DNA from: Diphasiastrum complanatum
Taxonomy: Eukaryota; Streptophyta; Lycopodiopsida; Lycopodiales; Lycopodiaceae
Direction: 5' to 3'
DNA length: 64,000 nt
NCBI GenBank assembly: GCA_029204225.1
Contig: CM055092.1
Coordinates: forward strand, 40,149,820-40,213,819
Below the pieces are notes generated by a model that had not been told where the DNA came from, made no database searches, and saw only the letters and a list, made by a program, of their open reading frames with translations. This document shows, piece by piece, positions 1 through 11,420 of this stretch. The translations under genes were made by a program, and so were the position numbers. Within the stretch, counting starts at the first letter, position 1. Each line of letters begins with the position of its first letter.

Positions 1-69
1 CCTAGATCTAGTGGTGATGGCCTAGCAGAATAAGTTTTCGTAACGTGCCACCACCAATCTGGATCTATC

Positions 70-1205
70 TCACTGCGGGGGCCAGTACCTGTGCAATCGA
101 CTACCGTTGATGGGTGTATCGAACGGTGTCCCATCTAGCCTCTCTAAATTCACGGCTCCATGATTAAGAATTTCCTTGATCTGATAAGGACCTTCGCCTG
201 TGAGTTTTAATTTCCTCTTGATCACCTTGGTTTTATACATCAGGACCAAATCTCCGGAGTGAAGATCCTTCTTTTGTAACTTGCGATAGTGCCATGCTTT
301 GCGTCTTTTCTTTTCAGCTGCCAGCGCATGCACAACTAGTAAGCGTGTTTCACAGAGTTTATGTAGAGCTTCGTGGCATAGACGTAGAGATTTGGATTCA
401 TTCAGGTGTTGTGTTGTGGCAATCCTTAATGAAGGGACTAAAAACTCTATTGGCATTATAGCATCCTGACCATATACCAATTGGAAAGGTGTTTGATCAG
501 TGCTTCTCTTATATGCTGTCATGAATGCCCACAGAACAGCATGCAACTTATGTTCCCAATCTGATCTGCTAGCTTCAACTATTTTCATGAGCACGCTACA
601 CAGGATCTTATTGGATGATTCTGCTTGCCCATTACCACGAGGATAATAAGGCGTACTGGTCCTATGGATCATGAAGAATTCCTCCAACAGTGGACCTTGA
701 TGGTCTCATTGATGAAATGACTTCCATGATCACTGACTAGCTCCACCGGGCATCCAAAGCGCACAATGATATTTTCATAAAGGAACTTGGCAGTGGTCCT
801 AGCATCAACTACTCTTACTGTCTTGGCTTCAACCCACTTGGTGAGATAGTCGGTGGCTACGATTATGTATCAATCCTGAGTACTTCTTGTTGCAGGGTGA
901 ATTGGACCAATGTAGCCCAATCCCCACTTTTTGAATGGTGCTTGGGCTAAGACCGGGTGAAGTAGGTTATAATTCAATCTCGTTGGTCTCCTCGCCCTTT
1001 GGCACACATCACACTTTTTCAAGTATTCCTCCGTATCCTTATGAATCGTTGGCCACCAACATCCTGATTGTAGGACCTTGCGAACTGTAATGTCGGATGC
1101 AAAATGGCCTCCACCCATGCCTTCATGAGAAAGCGAAATGATTTGGGTAGTCTCATGTGGAAGAATACATCGTTGAAGAATCGTGTCTGGTCCTCTTCGA
1201 TACAA
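70..1205 (-). pseudogene. Ty3/gypsy integrase, degenerate
   Basis: Integrase part of a gypsy pol polyprotein, which would insert element cDNA into chromosomes. Read on the minus strand, 1205-870 gives the zinc-binding N-terminus (HEGMGGGHF, then CWWP and CDVCQRA). The catalytic core follows at about 860-695, in another frame, with ATDYLTKWVEAK and VSDHGSHF. From 687 to 70 come the third catalytic region (NGQAESSNK) and a basic C-terminal domain (GEGPYQIKEI). All three acidic core positions are still readable, but the pieces are separated by stops and at least one frame change, so no integrase can be made. The element continues into RNase H at higher coordinates and probably off the left window edge. 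Family assignment is secure; exact ends are approximate. Confidence 0.85.
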
Positions 1206-1220
1206 CTGGCCGACAATCAG

Positions 1221-1646
1221 CTAATAAGGTCTAGCCTTCAGGATCAATTTCTGCTGATCCGCCTTTGGTAGTGATTTGTCTGATTGGCCCCACATTAGAT
1301 ATTCAGCAATGTCGGCAGCCCATTCTGGTACTGTGTCCATGTAGAATAAGGCAACATCGGCCAACTCATCGTCGGGTTGGGTTGCAACCTCCTTTCCCTT
1401 GATTCGCAACACATGATTTGCCATGTAGTGTTGTTTTATCTTGCGGACTACTATCCGAAATTCAAACTCCAACAACAGAAGTAGCCATCTGGTGATTCTC
1501 CCGGTGTTGCAAGTTTTGTTAACGAGATAGAGCATGGGTTGATGGTCCGTATAAAAAGCAAAATGTATGGCCATCAAGTAGTGCCAAAAAATTTTAACCG
1601 CATAAATCATTGTCAGTGCTTCCCGCTCTGTCGTTGAATAATTCAT
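1221..1646 (-). pseudogene. Ty3/gypsy RNase H domain
   Basis: RNase H region of the same gypsy pol, which would degrade the RNA strand of the RNA:DNA hybrid during reverse transcription. The minus-strand reading begins NYSTTEREALTMIYAVKIFWHYL, the usual gypsy RNase H opening, and continues with FYTDHQPMLYLVNK and a strongly hydrophobic RITRWLLLLLEFEF. The usual final HADALSR-type motif appears altered (HYMANHVLRI). It lies between the RT at higher coordinates and the integrase at lower coordinates, as expected for gypsy order on the minus strand. It is not in one frame with its neighbours, so this is a decayed copy. Confidence 0.85.
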
Positions 1647-1676
1647 TTCTGTATCACTGAGCTATCGGCTTGCAAA

Positions 1677-2380
1677 TCAGATTGAAAAATTATTTTTGTG
1701 TTCTCTAGGCTGGGTTAAGACTGCTCCAACTGCATACTTCGATCCGTCCGTATGCACGTGAAACTCAATGGACCAATTGGGTGGACGTAAGATCGGTGCT
1801 GAAGCCAATGCATCCTTAAGCTTTTGGAAAGCCTTTAGGGCTTCCTCGTTCCAATGTGGATCCGTTGTGAGTTTGTAAATTGGTTGGGCTAACTCCACAA
1901 AATCAAGAATGAAGATCCTATAATAGTTAGCATGACCCATGAAGATGTAGACTTCGCGGATCATTCTCGGTGGTGGTAGATCAACAATGATCCTGATCTT
2001 TGATAGGTCTGCAGCAATCCCGTGTCTTGACACTATATGGCCGAGAATCAAGCCATGTGTCATCCAAAATTGACATTTTTCTAGATCTAAGGAGATCTGG
2101 AAGTTGCGACATTTTTGTAACACCTTCTCCAAATTGGATAAGTATTCTGAATCTGGCCCATGCACGCACAGATCATCCAAAAAAATTTCTAGAAATTTTT
2201 GCAAATATTCTTTGAATGCTGCCTGCATGACATGCTAAAAAGTGCTTGGGGCATTGCAAAGTCTGAATGGCATCACTTTATAGGCATAGGTTCTCCATTC
2301 CGTGGCAAATGTTGTCTTGTGTTGGTCTTGGGGGGCTATCTTCACCTGGTTGTAGCCGCTGAAGCCGTCTAGAAAATTGT
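1677..2380 (-). pseudogene. Ty3/gypsy reverse transcriptase, N-terminally deleted
   Basis: Reverse transcriptase of the same element. From about 2380 the minus strand reads LDGFSGYNQV, then a frame with MPFRLCNAPSTF, then from 2228 the catalytic motif FLDDLCVHG (usually F/Y-x-DD). Thumb and connection follow (GHIVSRHGIAADLSKI and TDGSKYAVGAVLTQ). The motifs are typical of gypsy RT. The finger region upstream of LDGFSGYNQ is missing, and no aspartic protease is seen before it, so a deletion joins gag-side sequence to mid-RT near 2380. Stops and a frame change show that it is inactive. Order and strand match the RNase H and integrase pieces to the left. Confidence 0.87.
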
Positions 2381-3307
2381 GTTGATTTCACATGTGTGGA
2401 TTGTCCAATACATGCACTTGTGATCTCCTAAGGTGTGTAGATGCACCAAGATCAAGAATAGATTGAGATTCAAGATCAATCTGGGCTCAGGCGCTATTGG
2501 CTCCTCATCCGATTTGGCCCATTCAGCTAGAAGGCTTTTCGCTTGTGGTGCAATCCACAGTAGTTCCTCGAGTGGTAAACTAACATGACTTGCCAGTAAA
2601 AGTGTGAGCCTTTTAGTGCGTGGTTCCTCGGGCTCCACCATGTGAAAAGGTGGTTCATGTTGATGCAACCGATCATTCTGATCAGTGCGCAGTGGTGAGT
2701 CCGCTTGCGGTTCCCGTTTGCCTTCAGTTGGAGGTTCCGTGGGATTGTCCCCTTCCTGCTCTTTTTCCTCCGCTTGTGCCTTCTGTACCTAGTGTTGTAT
2801 TTTTTGGTACTATCTTTTCTCTTCCCTCACATTCGGATATGGCACTGAAGTTGAGGGTTGGTCGTCAGGGACCGAGGGTGGTGGTGAGGGAGCCACTTCC
2901 TTCCTCTTCTGTGCTCGCATAACGGCTAACACAAGAGCATGGAATTGTTGCCTTTCCGGTGGCATCCCTGTTGGAACTGCTGGTTGTTGTATCACAATGA
3001 AGTTGAGTGGTGCACTGGTTCCAGGTCTCAATGGACAATTCTTGTAACAATGTCCATAACTACATTCTCGGTAGAAGGATGTATGTTGTCCCTTGTAGGG
3101 ACATTCCGCAGTTCTTTGTCCTTCGCCGCATCCGTAGTAGCCGTAATTTCTTCCGCCTTGATGTTGAGCTTGAGCTGCATAGGCCATAAAATATTCATTT
3201 ATGGCAAGATCCATAAATGGTTCATCTGGTCCGTACCATTGTTGCTGCTCAAGTTGAGGTGGTACTTGCATCTCTGGTTCCGCTGCTGTCAGATTTACAT
3301 GGGCCAC
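2369..3307 (-). pseudogene. Ty3/gypsy gag C-terminal region with cysteine knuckles
   Basis: C-terminal part of gag and the gag-pol spacer of the gypsy element. The 3307-2810 reading contains a Tyr/Gly-rich stretch followed by YGCGEGQRTAECPY and CSYGHCYKNCPLRPG, a cysteine-rich nucleic-acid-binding region like a degraded double zinc knuckle. A serine/proline-rich spacer follows. The 2668-2369 reading (EPRTKRLTLLLASHVSLPLEELLWIAPQAKSLLAEW) is the kind of low-conservation linker found before pol. A protease active site would be expected here; none is seen, in agreement with the deletion that also removed the start of RT. The boundary with RT is near 2380. Confidence 0.65.
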
Positions 3308-3607
3308 TTGTTAATTGGTTGGCCCTGGTGGTGTAGGTAAGGCCATACACTGTTGTTGATTTGGTGCGCCATACCTCGGTGCCACATTTGGTGCCCCTTG
3401 ATGATATGGATAAGAAGTCTAATAAGGACTTCTCTTCTGTTGAACAATTCGGGGGTTAAACGGACAAAATGTCGTATCGTGCGATGTTGCATTGCATAGA
3501 TGGCAAAATCTATGTGTCAGTCTCAGATTTTGCTTTGGGACTGGACACTCATTCGTTGTATGGCTTTGTGTGCACACTAAACACCATACATTCTCCCGTC
3601 GTGGATA

Positions 3608-4716
3608 CTATAGATGGTTTGGTTTCGGTTGATGTGGCGTTACTGCTACAACTCCCTGTAAGGCTTTCAGTTTCTGATCAAGTTGCGCCATAAGTTGCTC
3701 CATCTGTTGTTTGTGTAATTTTGTCATTTGATCCAACAGCAGTTCTATGGATAGAGCAGATGTGTTTGATGATGACGATGCTATCGAGGGAGTAGGAGTG
3801 TGGGTGGATGGATATTTGTCGTCAGATCTCTCATCCTCTTCCCTGATGGCATCTTCCATAGCTTCTTGCAGAGTAGCGTACTGCTCCCGTTGTTTCAGTT
3901 CTCTTCTGATGCTCCGTGGTAGTCCGGCTAGGAACTACATGATCATCGCATGATCGGGAGTTAGGGCTGCACTGCACTCGGATCGTAGATGTTTGACCCA
4001 TTCAATATAGTCCCGGACCCTTTCTCGTTTTCCCATCTTGACTTTGCTCAGTAAGAGAAACGGGTCTTCCAAGAATTTTCTTGGTTTAAAGCGCGTAATG
4101 AGAGCGTCTTAACCGCTTCCCAGGTGGATTTTTCTTCCTTTGACAGGTTGAAAAACCAATCTTGAGCTACTGCTAATAAGGAAATGGGAAATTGCATCAA
4201 TTTTTTTGCAGGTGTCCGTTCGCCGTAAATTTTGCAAGCTTGCTCGTAGATCTGGAGGAAACAGATGGGATCTGATGATCCGTCGTATTTTGGTATTTCC
4301 ATCCGTGGTGCTCTCCGGACTGCTTGCAAGGGAGCGACAGGTACGAGTTGGCCCATTGGTTCCATTGGCGTTGGTTCCGGATCTGCCTCTTGTTGCGCAG
4401 CTGCTAATCTGGAAAGGTGTGGTGCTTGATTTGCTATCCTTCGTGCTATTAATCGTCTCGATCTCAGATTCATCCGATGGTGGTTTCCAAAGTAGTTGGA
4501 TTTTGCTTGTACAGTGGGATGCAGTCTGGATCTTAAGGATCTGATCAATCTAATCGGTCTGAAGTGAAATTTAGGCCTTTTACGGTGGTTTTTCCTTGAT
4601 AGCTTCTTACTCCTTGCACTGATTGACCTAAGATTTTGACAGTAGCTAGATCTGGTGCAGATCTTTCTACTGATCTGGTCTGCGAGGGTTCTCTTGTGCA
4701 AGGGTTGGCTGTGCAA
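3608..4716 (-). pseudogene. Ty3/gypsy gag capsid domain
   Basis: Capsid-type gag of the gypsy element, which would assemble the virus-like particle. Minus-strand readings show PRMEIPKYDGSSDPICFLQIYEQACKIYG, then LMQFPISLLAVAQDWFFNLS and TWEAVKTL, which is the plant retrotransposon gag domain. A further frame gives RVRDYIEWVKHLRSEC and FLAGLPRSIRRELKQREQY. From 3859 a charged stretch EDAIREEDERSDDK precedes a Gln/Leu-rich coiled-coil candidate (LLDQMTKLHKQQMEQLMAQL). At least one frameshift near 4050 and a stop near 3940 break the gene. Basic Ser/Arg-rich residues before the capsid may be translated leader rather than true protein. Confidence 0.75.
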
Positions 4717-4923
4717 GGTTTCTTTAGCTGTTTTTGCAAATAAAAAACTTGATATCTCTCAGATCTTTGGAAAGTAACTCTTGCAAGGATCACAGTAGTT
4801 GAATCTGGGTCAGATCTCACTATGGAATTCTCTGCGAGAGTTAACTCTTGCACTAAGTGAAAATTTCACTGTATGCGAAAGTTCAAAACCACTATTTTGG
4901 CTTGATCTTCACCAAAACTTTGT

Positions 4924-5430
4924 ACTAACTCTCACAAGCTTCATCACTGATGGAAATTACCATTCTGAATCGATTGAGAGTGTCTGCGAGAGTAAGGTTT
5001 TGCTGGATCTTCACTTTTTAGTGATTTTTTAGCACTTAAACCCAATTTTTCTGCTCGTTGGAATCAAACTAACTCTCACAGGCTTTTCTGTGTCCTTGTC
5101 TCAAAGAGATGGAACTTCAGAATCTTCTATGAGAGTTCTTGTCCATTGAAACTGAAAATTTTGGTGTCTACGAGGGTTCTCTGGTACTTTCCCATCTTTT
5201 TTTCACTGGGAACTCTTGCATAGGCACTTAAACATCAAACTAACTCTCGCAAGTTTCTCTATGCCCTGGTCTCACTGAGATGGAACTTCAGAGGGCTCTA
5301 CGAGAATTCTTATGAAAATTTGAATTTTTTTGGATTTTTTCAAGGGTTTTTTTGTATTCTTTATGATTTTTCTCTGATTTTTACAATCTGCTTGGAACTA
5401 ACTCTCGCAGGCTTCTATGTAGGTCTGGGA
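4924..5430 (-). repeat. Direct repeats in the gypsy 5' leader
   Basis: On the plus strand the motif ACTAACTCTC(A/G)CA(A/G)G recurs at 4924, 5068, 5239 and 5397, giving spacings of 144, 171 and 158 bp. Neighbouring words recur too (GAGATGGAACTTCAGA near 5107 and 5277; GCACTTAAAC near 5032 and 5224). The repeats lie between the gag ORF and the primer-binding site of the minus-strand element, that is, in its transcribed untranslated leader. Diverged tandem repeats in this position are common in plant gypsy elements; their function is unknown. Confidence 0.6.
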
Positions 5431-5688
5431 CAGTACCCTAGAGCTACTGCCAGTCATGCAAGGGTTAATTCTCACTGGTTTTGGAGATATTAAAGCGTGT
5501 AGCTCCTTGCTTGTTGTCGTAGGCATCTCCTCTATGCCGTCTACCCAGGGGAATAATCCTTCTCCCTTTAATGTCAGCGAGGTCTTAACCTTCCATGCTA
5601 GGAAGTTAGATCTTGATGAATCGAGGATTGTATAGATTTTGAATTGTATGCTGCTTATTGAAGCCATTGCTATGAGTTGTGATCTCAC
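5398..5688 (-). pseudogene. Copia-type gag N-terminus (UBN2-like) fragment
   Basis: A 96-residue reading that starts 78 bases after the primer-binding site. It contains MASISSIQFKIYTILDSSRSNFLAWKVK and LTLKGEGLFPWVDGI, which resembles the start of Ty1/copia gag (D-G-S-N-xx-x-W-K followed by L-x-x-x-x-L-W). It is then replaced by the repeat-rich leader and a gypsy capsid gene. Either a copia 5' end is fused to a gypsy body, or this is a chance resemblance in a gypsy leader. The distance from the PBS favours a real copia gag start. Confidence 0.45.
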
Positions 5689-5765
5689 TTTTGATGGTTC
5701 TTTGTTTGAATGCTTAGCCTCCTGGATTTGATAGCTTTCTGGCTATGTCAAACTATGACAAGTGT

Positions 5766-5777
5766 GCTCTGGTACCA
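5766..5777 (-). other. Primer-binding site, tRNA-iMet type
   Basis: Minus-strand TGGTACCAGAGC differs at one base from the initiator tRNA-Met complement TGGTATCAGAGC used by most plant LTR elements. One spacer base (5778) separates it from an LTR end in CA (5780-5779 on the minus strand). It marks the 5' end of a minus-strand element whose body lies at lower coordinates. Confidence 0.75.
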
Positions 5778-5778
5778 C

Positions 5779-6510
5779 TGATGCGGAGAATGTGGAATGC
5801 AAATTGCAAATATCAATCAGGCTCTGAAATGAAACGAAACAAAACGAAGTGAAACTAGACGAAACAAAGCGAAACGAAACAAAACTTGAACGAGCTCTGA
5901 TATTGACATTGCTAAAGCGCAATCAAATTAATCGTGAACGAAATGAATTCGGATGGACTTCAAATATGATGTCGATCACTGCTTGCTATATCATTCCTAC
6001 AATCCTCCAGAAAGTAGACAGACATTGCTGATCTACGTTTTAGATTAATACAACATTCAACAAAAACTAAACCCGTGTGCGAAATTGATAAAACAGGTGA
6101 ATGAGATACATAAGCGATAGCAAACAGTAATTCATTCAAGATAAGACAAAGATAAGACTGATATGTGCGTGATAGCTATAGTATCATCTATTGATCCTCT
6201 TGATTTCAAGTGTTGTATGACAGACCCACACAACACATTGGCGTGAGAGAAGCGGTGTTCTCGCACGAGTAACGTCTTGCTTACTGGTGGACTCCTTGAA
6301 TCTCTGTGGATCCTGCTTACAAAACTCGTCTTGCTCGCAGGTGGACTTCTATTCTGTAGTCTATATTCTATATTTTCTTTCAACTACTGTATGTATCTTA
6401 TACACTCAGATTAGCACATCAGATTAGATAGACTTAAACAATCTATAACTAATCATGGATTACAAGAGAGGTGGGTTAGGCACATCCTAACGCTCTTCCG
6501 CTAATGTCAT
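5779..6510 (-). mobile_element. 5' LTR of the minus-strand element (outer end unresolved)
   Basis: Sequence starting TG at 5779, directly beside the PBS. Read on the plus strand it holds an A/C/G-rich run of GAAACGAAAC words (about 5826-5885) followed by non-coding DNA. The far boundary cannot be fixed because no second copy of this LTR is in the window; the next recognisable feature is the copia gag near 6520. Readings within it have no recognised similarity. Confidence 0.5.
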
Positions 6511-6519
6511 CATATCAGA

Positions 6520-7513
6520 TTAGTAGTTTTTGTACTTCATGGTGCTTGCATGATCTTCCTGATCCTTTGGGGCATGAAGGTCAAAAAAGGTGTCGGGAAG
6601 ATTTTCGTGTCGCTTCGAGCCATTTGACTTTTGAACATTTTCGCTTTGTGTCTTTTCGTCAGGTTTGAAAACATTTTTGCTTCGTGTCTTTTCGCCAGAG
6701 TGAGGGCTGAAAGCTAGCAAAGCTTTGGTAATAGAAACGTTTTGTTTCTTCAGATCCGGATATGACACTTCTTGGTGTCGTGATTGGCTCTCTTGCAATA
6801 TCTGCAGAAAAGCTTCTTTTGTGATCCACTATTCTCACCTTGAGTATGAGGCTTCTGTTGTTGCTGCTGCACTTGATTTTTGCCCTTGGAGTAGACTTTC
6901 GTCTTGGTGTATAGAGGCATGGATTTGTCTTTGATAGACAGGCTGCTAGTCTTTCTCCGCATTTCTTCTTCAAGTAGGTGACCAATCACCTTTTAAAGAG
7001 TGAGGTTGGGTTGTGTGGAGATCATCACCACAAAGTGCTCATATGTCATTTGTAAGAGAAGAAAGCAAGGTCATGACAGCATCATCATCTTGAATAGAAC
7101 ATCCTACAGCTGATAACTGATCCAATAAAGACTTGAAGCTGTTGATGTGAGAAGCGATGGCAGTAGAATCAAACATGCTAAGAGTAAAGAACTTCCTTCT
7201 CAGATGTAATCTAGTGGTTACATCATGAGTCTCATAGAGATTTGATAACAAATCTAATGCATCTTTAGAGGTTTTGCATGTGGTAACATGGGATATTTGG
7301 GAGTCAGCCAGATTGAGTGTGATGCATGCTAAGGCCTTCTGATCTTTGATCTTCCATGTCTTCGCTTGATCACCATCTTCTGGTTTCAGGTGAGCACCTT
7401 CCAAAGGTCTCTATATATCAACATCATCCGGAGTTTTAACTTCCAGACGTAGAAGTCAGAACCATTGAACTTGTCAATAATTCTAGCTTCACTGGACTAC
7501 CTATATGAGACAT
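6520..7513 (-). pseudogene. Ty1/copia gag (UBN2 plus zinc knuckle)
   Basis: Copia capsid gene. The start is taken as the ATG at 7513, 54 bases after the PBS, giving MSHIGSPVKLE and, in a shifted frame, IIDKFNGSDFYVWKLKLRMMLIYRDLW. The UBN2 core follows (QKALACITLNLADSQISHV and LHLRRKFFTLSMFDSTAIASHINSF). A canonical CCHC knuckle, CRYCKRANHDTKKC (C-x2-C-x4-H-x4-C), lies near 6780-6740. The gene is broken by frame changes near 7410 and 7030, and nothing recognisable as protease or pol follows, so the element is truncated after gag. Confidence 0.83.
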
Positions 7514-7566
7514 ACTAACAAAAATACAAATAGAACACACTTAATCTCTCGGTTTATATGAGCTAG

Positions 7567-7578
7567 GCTCTGATACCA
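7567..7578 (-). other. Primer-binding site, tRNA-iMet type
   Basis: Exact minus-strand TGGTATCAGAGC, three bases from an LTR end in CA at 7583-7582. It fixes the 5' end of the copia element whose gag starts at 7513. Confidence 0.85.
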
Positions 7579-7581
7579 ACC

Positions 7582-8690
7582 TGATGGGGCAAGGGAGTGC
7601 GAAGAACATGAACAAAGAAGAGAGCAGGAATATTGCAAAACAACTCTCCCATTACAATCAACTGCTAGATGCAAAAACAGTCTAATAGAAAGCTTATGCT
7701 AAGTATAATCATAGCTTTAATTGTTCTAGTTGCCCAACTGGATCTTAAAAACTAGTTCATACTCACAAAAACGAGAGTACATTCCATCGAAGAAATTAGA
7801 AATGGTTTGTGTGTGTGTGATATTACTAGAAATCATACTCAATATGAAGTTTAGTTCTGAAATAGATTGAAATAGCAGTGTGGTAGTGCAAGTTCCTCAG
7901 GCGTCAAAGACAGCCATGGTCTGATCAGAAACTGAGGAGTCATAGACGTCCGTGTTCTGTTAGAGTGAGTGAACAAATGTTATCAAACAGCAATAAAGTG
8001 CATTCAATCACAACAACCATTCATCTACGTTATACACAGATAGAAAAGCATGCTGCTGCTATATTACACTAAAGCACAATAAAATAGCAATTACAACCAA
8101 AAATGTCGGTGTAACTGGGAGGCTCAAATAATACGTCTCATGGACGGAGCATCAAGTAAAATGTGCTTTGACGATGTATTTATACGCCGCATCTCTGTAT
8201 CTAATTACAATGAATGCTTGTCATCTAACTAAGTATCTCACTGTACTTAGGAAGTAGCTGAGCTACAATGACAGAATGACAGCTATACAAAGTGTATTCA
8301 ATTTCGGAATCGCTGACGCGGACGAGGATGTTGCGAATTCTCTCACTTTGATTTTAGGGGAAGTGGCTTTCTCTCACTTTGCAAATTCTGGGAAGTGACT
8401 GGGAATGTCCATTCAAAATAGACGACCTTCGCTTTTTCTCTCTCTTTGGGTTTTTTGCAAAAAAAGCCACAGGTGCCCTAAAATGGTTGAACTTTGAACT
8501 GTGCCTAAGTATCGCATTTCGAGGAAATGCGAAAAAGACGAGCTGTCACAAACATGGCTCATTTCTACAGACTGTCACGACACTTAGAGCATTTTTGCAC
8601 ATTGTCGCGAAAGTAATGTATTTCTGCAAACTTGTTCCAAATGCTAATTTCGTGGAAGTCCTTGAAGATGGCCAAGTCTTCAATGACTTC
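7582..8690 (-). mobile_element. 5' LTR of the copia element, with TATA box (outer end approximate)
   Basis: Non-coding DNA starting TG at 7582, next to the PBS. A TATA element, GTATAAATAC on the minus strand (8176-8185), sits about 600 bp from the PBS end and would drive transcription toward gag. The U3-side part (about 8400-8640) shares words with 61,980-62,230 (TTTTTTGCAAAAAA, GAAATGCGAAAAA, ATTTCTACAGACTGT), so related LTR-like DNA occurs at both ends of the window. The outer boundary near 8690 is a guess from where copia pol sequence begins. Confidence 0.5.
8176..8185 (-). promoter_or_regulatory. TATA box of the copia LTR
   Basis: Minus-strand GTATAAATAC inside the LTR, oriented toward the PBS and gag. 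Its position fits a U3 promoter of an LTR retrotransposon. Confidence 0.5.
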
Positions 8691-8693
8691 AAA

Positions 8694-9420
8694 TTATTTG
8701 AACTTAACATCTAAACTTGAAATTATGATAGGATTGGTTACCCTTTGCTGGAGATCAACCGGAACCCCGTTGTATACGTTCTTCAAATAAATTGGATGTC
8801 TAAGTTGTAATTCCAAGGAGACAACTATGGGCTTAATTTCCAACACAGGGTTGAGTGGAAAGTGACTTGGTTTACAATTGGCCATTCCATACTTTTTCAG
8901 CACGTTGTTGAGATATCGTTGCTGACTGATAAAAATCAATCTGCTGGGTCGATCTCGTTGGATTTGGATTTTGAGACAATAGTGGGCTGGACCCATGTCA
9001 GTCATCTTGTATTCCTGGGAAAGCATGCATTTTGTATCCTTCATCAAATTCATAAGAGTGCATCATCTACATAGAGAGTGATGATGATGAAGTATTCTGA
9101 TACAGACTTGAAGTAGAGACTGTTTCAATCCGTAGAGCACCTTGTGGATTTTGCATACAAGGTGCTGATGCTTGCCGTTGAGTTCGTATCCCTCTGGCTA
9201 CGTCATATAGACTTCTTCTTCGATGGTTCCATTGAGGAAAGCGGTCTGGACATCCATCTGGTGGACTTCAAGATCTGTTACGGCTGCAAACGAGAGGAGT
9301 AGGCGGATCAAAACATGTTTGACAACTAGTTTGAAGGTTTCTGGCCTTGAATATCCATTTGCATGGAATTGGGTTTCGGTCCTTTGGCAACTCAATGACT
9401 ATCCATGTTTGATTCTCCAT
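8694..9420 (-). pseudogene. Ty1/copia reverse transcriptase fragment
   Basis: Copia RT pieces in minus order. At 9395-9198 the reading has SRPETFKLVVKHVLIRLLLSFAA and LEVHQMDVQTAFLNGTIEEEVYM, the RT N-terminal block with the conserved D-V-x-T-A-F-L-N-G. At 9053-8694 it continues with EYKMTDMGPAHYCLKIQIQRD, FISQQRYLNNVLKKYGM and CKPSHFPL, the RT C-terminal block. The part carrying the YVDD catalytic site should fall near 9070-9190 and is interrupted. No integrase adjoins it, so this is an isolated remnant distinct from the copia gag at 6.5-7.5 kb and the pol fragment at 10.3-11.4 kb. Confidence 0.83.
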
Positions 9421-10266
9421 CAGAGAATCGAATCTAGTGTCATCGCTGGATTCATTAACTTGCTAATACTCCTATGTGGCAGTTCACCTTGGGTTTAACT
9501 TGAGTTAAACCTAGTCACATAGGTTGCACTTGAACCTAGTATATTAAATGAATAAAGAATTAAATTTAATACTTGTAAAAAGATATATTTATTTTTGAAT
9601 TTGTGAAGGCTAAAAAAATTTTCACATTTCATAGGTCTTTTTTTAGCTTTAAATTGGTGAGAAAATATGTTGCAAATTTTTTTGTTTTTCATTTTAAAAT
9701 GTAAAGTAAACGGTACAAGGGGGCATTGCATGACAAAAAAAAAATTAAGAGAAGATAAGGGGGATGGTACGCCCCCTCCCCAACGCCCCTCCCCCCCTGC
9801 ACGACCGCTGCAGGTTCCTTGTTGAGCTCACACACCCCGCCATCTCACTTGTCAATCTTTTATTTGTACACATGTCATCATTAACACTAATTATAACTAG
9901 TGAAGAGGCCATTTTTGAGTCCAAAGAGGTCCCTAATAATTATTGTTTTGCATGTGGGGTCTCAGTCCATCATTGAAGGATTGCATGGCCCTTTACTATC
10001 ATGCATGCGTCCGCATATGTATGCATGTGTCCACATGGGCATTACTAGCCCTCATACCAACTATATGGTATGCATGCATATCTCTAACTCACAGTGTCCT
10101 CTACTCTCTGGTAGTTAGCTGTACCCAGATGTACTGATGGGTTGGTACCGTTACGGAATGTATATATTGCAGAAATGAAAAGATAATTATCTTGTTTTGT
10201 CATGCTTGGAGAGAGGTGTCACGATTAAAGGTACTACTAATGTTTAAGAAGTTCACAATACACCTG
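9421..10266. other. Non-coding spacer between copia fragments
   Basis: No gene recognised. It contains an AT-rich stretch (about 9540-9750) and a C-rich patch (about 9770-9830). Short readings on either strand have no recognisable motif. Confidence 0.5.
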
Positions 10267-11420
10267 CTACCAGTAACATTGTCTATCTCCAAGTAATTTA
10301 TTGGATATATCCAAAATAGGATTGTCCATTGATCTTACTTCAGACCTATCCAAAAAAAGATTCGCTAAGAGGATTATTGGTAAAATATAATTAGTTGCAG
10401 CCGCATACGATAGAAGAGTTCTGATTGAAAAATATTTGATTACATGCCTAAAAGTCTCGTTGTAGTCAATATTCAAGATTTGAGAAAATCTCCTGGAACT
10501 AGTTGAGCTTTCTTTCGATCGATACTCCCGTTTGTTGTATTTAATCTTAAAAATTCATCTGCAATCAATTAGATTTTGACAATAGACCATGTCTTATTCT
10601 TGATTAGAGAGGTGAACCCTTTATCCATCGCTTCTCTCCAGATGTCAGAGTTTGACCAACTAAATGTTTCATTGACATTAGTCGGTTCTGCGCATAGGCA
10701 ATGCACTCGAACACTCTGAAGTTTTTCAATGATGGTTTGGAGCATGTCCAAACTCATAAGGTGCTATACCTAAGAGGCCTTTAGTAGAACATCTATGCTG
10801 AATGAAAGTTACCATAGAAGCATCTTTAGCCCAGAAATACTTAGGCAGTGATGCGTGAGCAAGCATACACTTAACTAATTCAACTAAGATACGATTCATC
10901 ATCTCAACAAATCCATTGTACTGAGTCGAATAAAAAGTGACGAATTGTTGCTCAATGCCTTGGCTAAGGCAATACTCCTTGAATTTGGTTGAGATGTATT
11001 TTCCACTGTTATCAAACCTCAATGCTTTAATTCTTTTACCAATTTCCTTCTTAGCTCGCTCCTTGAATGTTCTAAAGAGGTTGAATCCCTCTAATTTATG
11101 TTTAATAAAATAGACAAATGAAAACTCATCAACAAAGGTAATAAAAAATATGACACCCACCAACAATAAGATTTGCTTTAGATTGCATATGTCCGAATGA
11201 ACAATGTTTAGCAAATCTTTGACTACATGATGACTTAATCAAAAAATAATCCTAGTCTACTTTTTGATAATACAACTTTGATAAAATGGGAGATCGACTT
11301 TCTTTTCCTAATAGTCGAGATCAAGTACGAGACATTGTCTAAACATGTTCGAAACAAATGCATGATTTAGGTGTCCAAGCATATAATGCCAAAGTAATCT
11401 TTTATGGACAAGAACGGAAG
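10267..11420 (-). pseudogene. Ty1/copia integrase and RT start, degenerate
   Basis: On the minus strand, 11,420-11,220 reads LLWHYMLGHLNHAFVSNMFR, a GAG-pre-integrase zinc motif. From 11,214 follow the integrase core VHSDIC, FVDEFSFVYFI, KALRFDNSGKYISTKFKEYC and GFVEMMNRILVELVKCML. In the third catalytic segment the usual N-G-V-A-E is G-F-V-E. At 10,757-10,569 the RT leader DIWREAMDKGFTSLIKNKTW appears, and at 10,476-10,267 NETFRHVIKYFSIRTLLSYAAA. Because both this fragment and the one at 9.4 kb contain the ETF-V-K RT block, they come from two different insertions. Frames are broken throughout. Confidence 0.82.
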
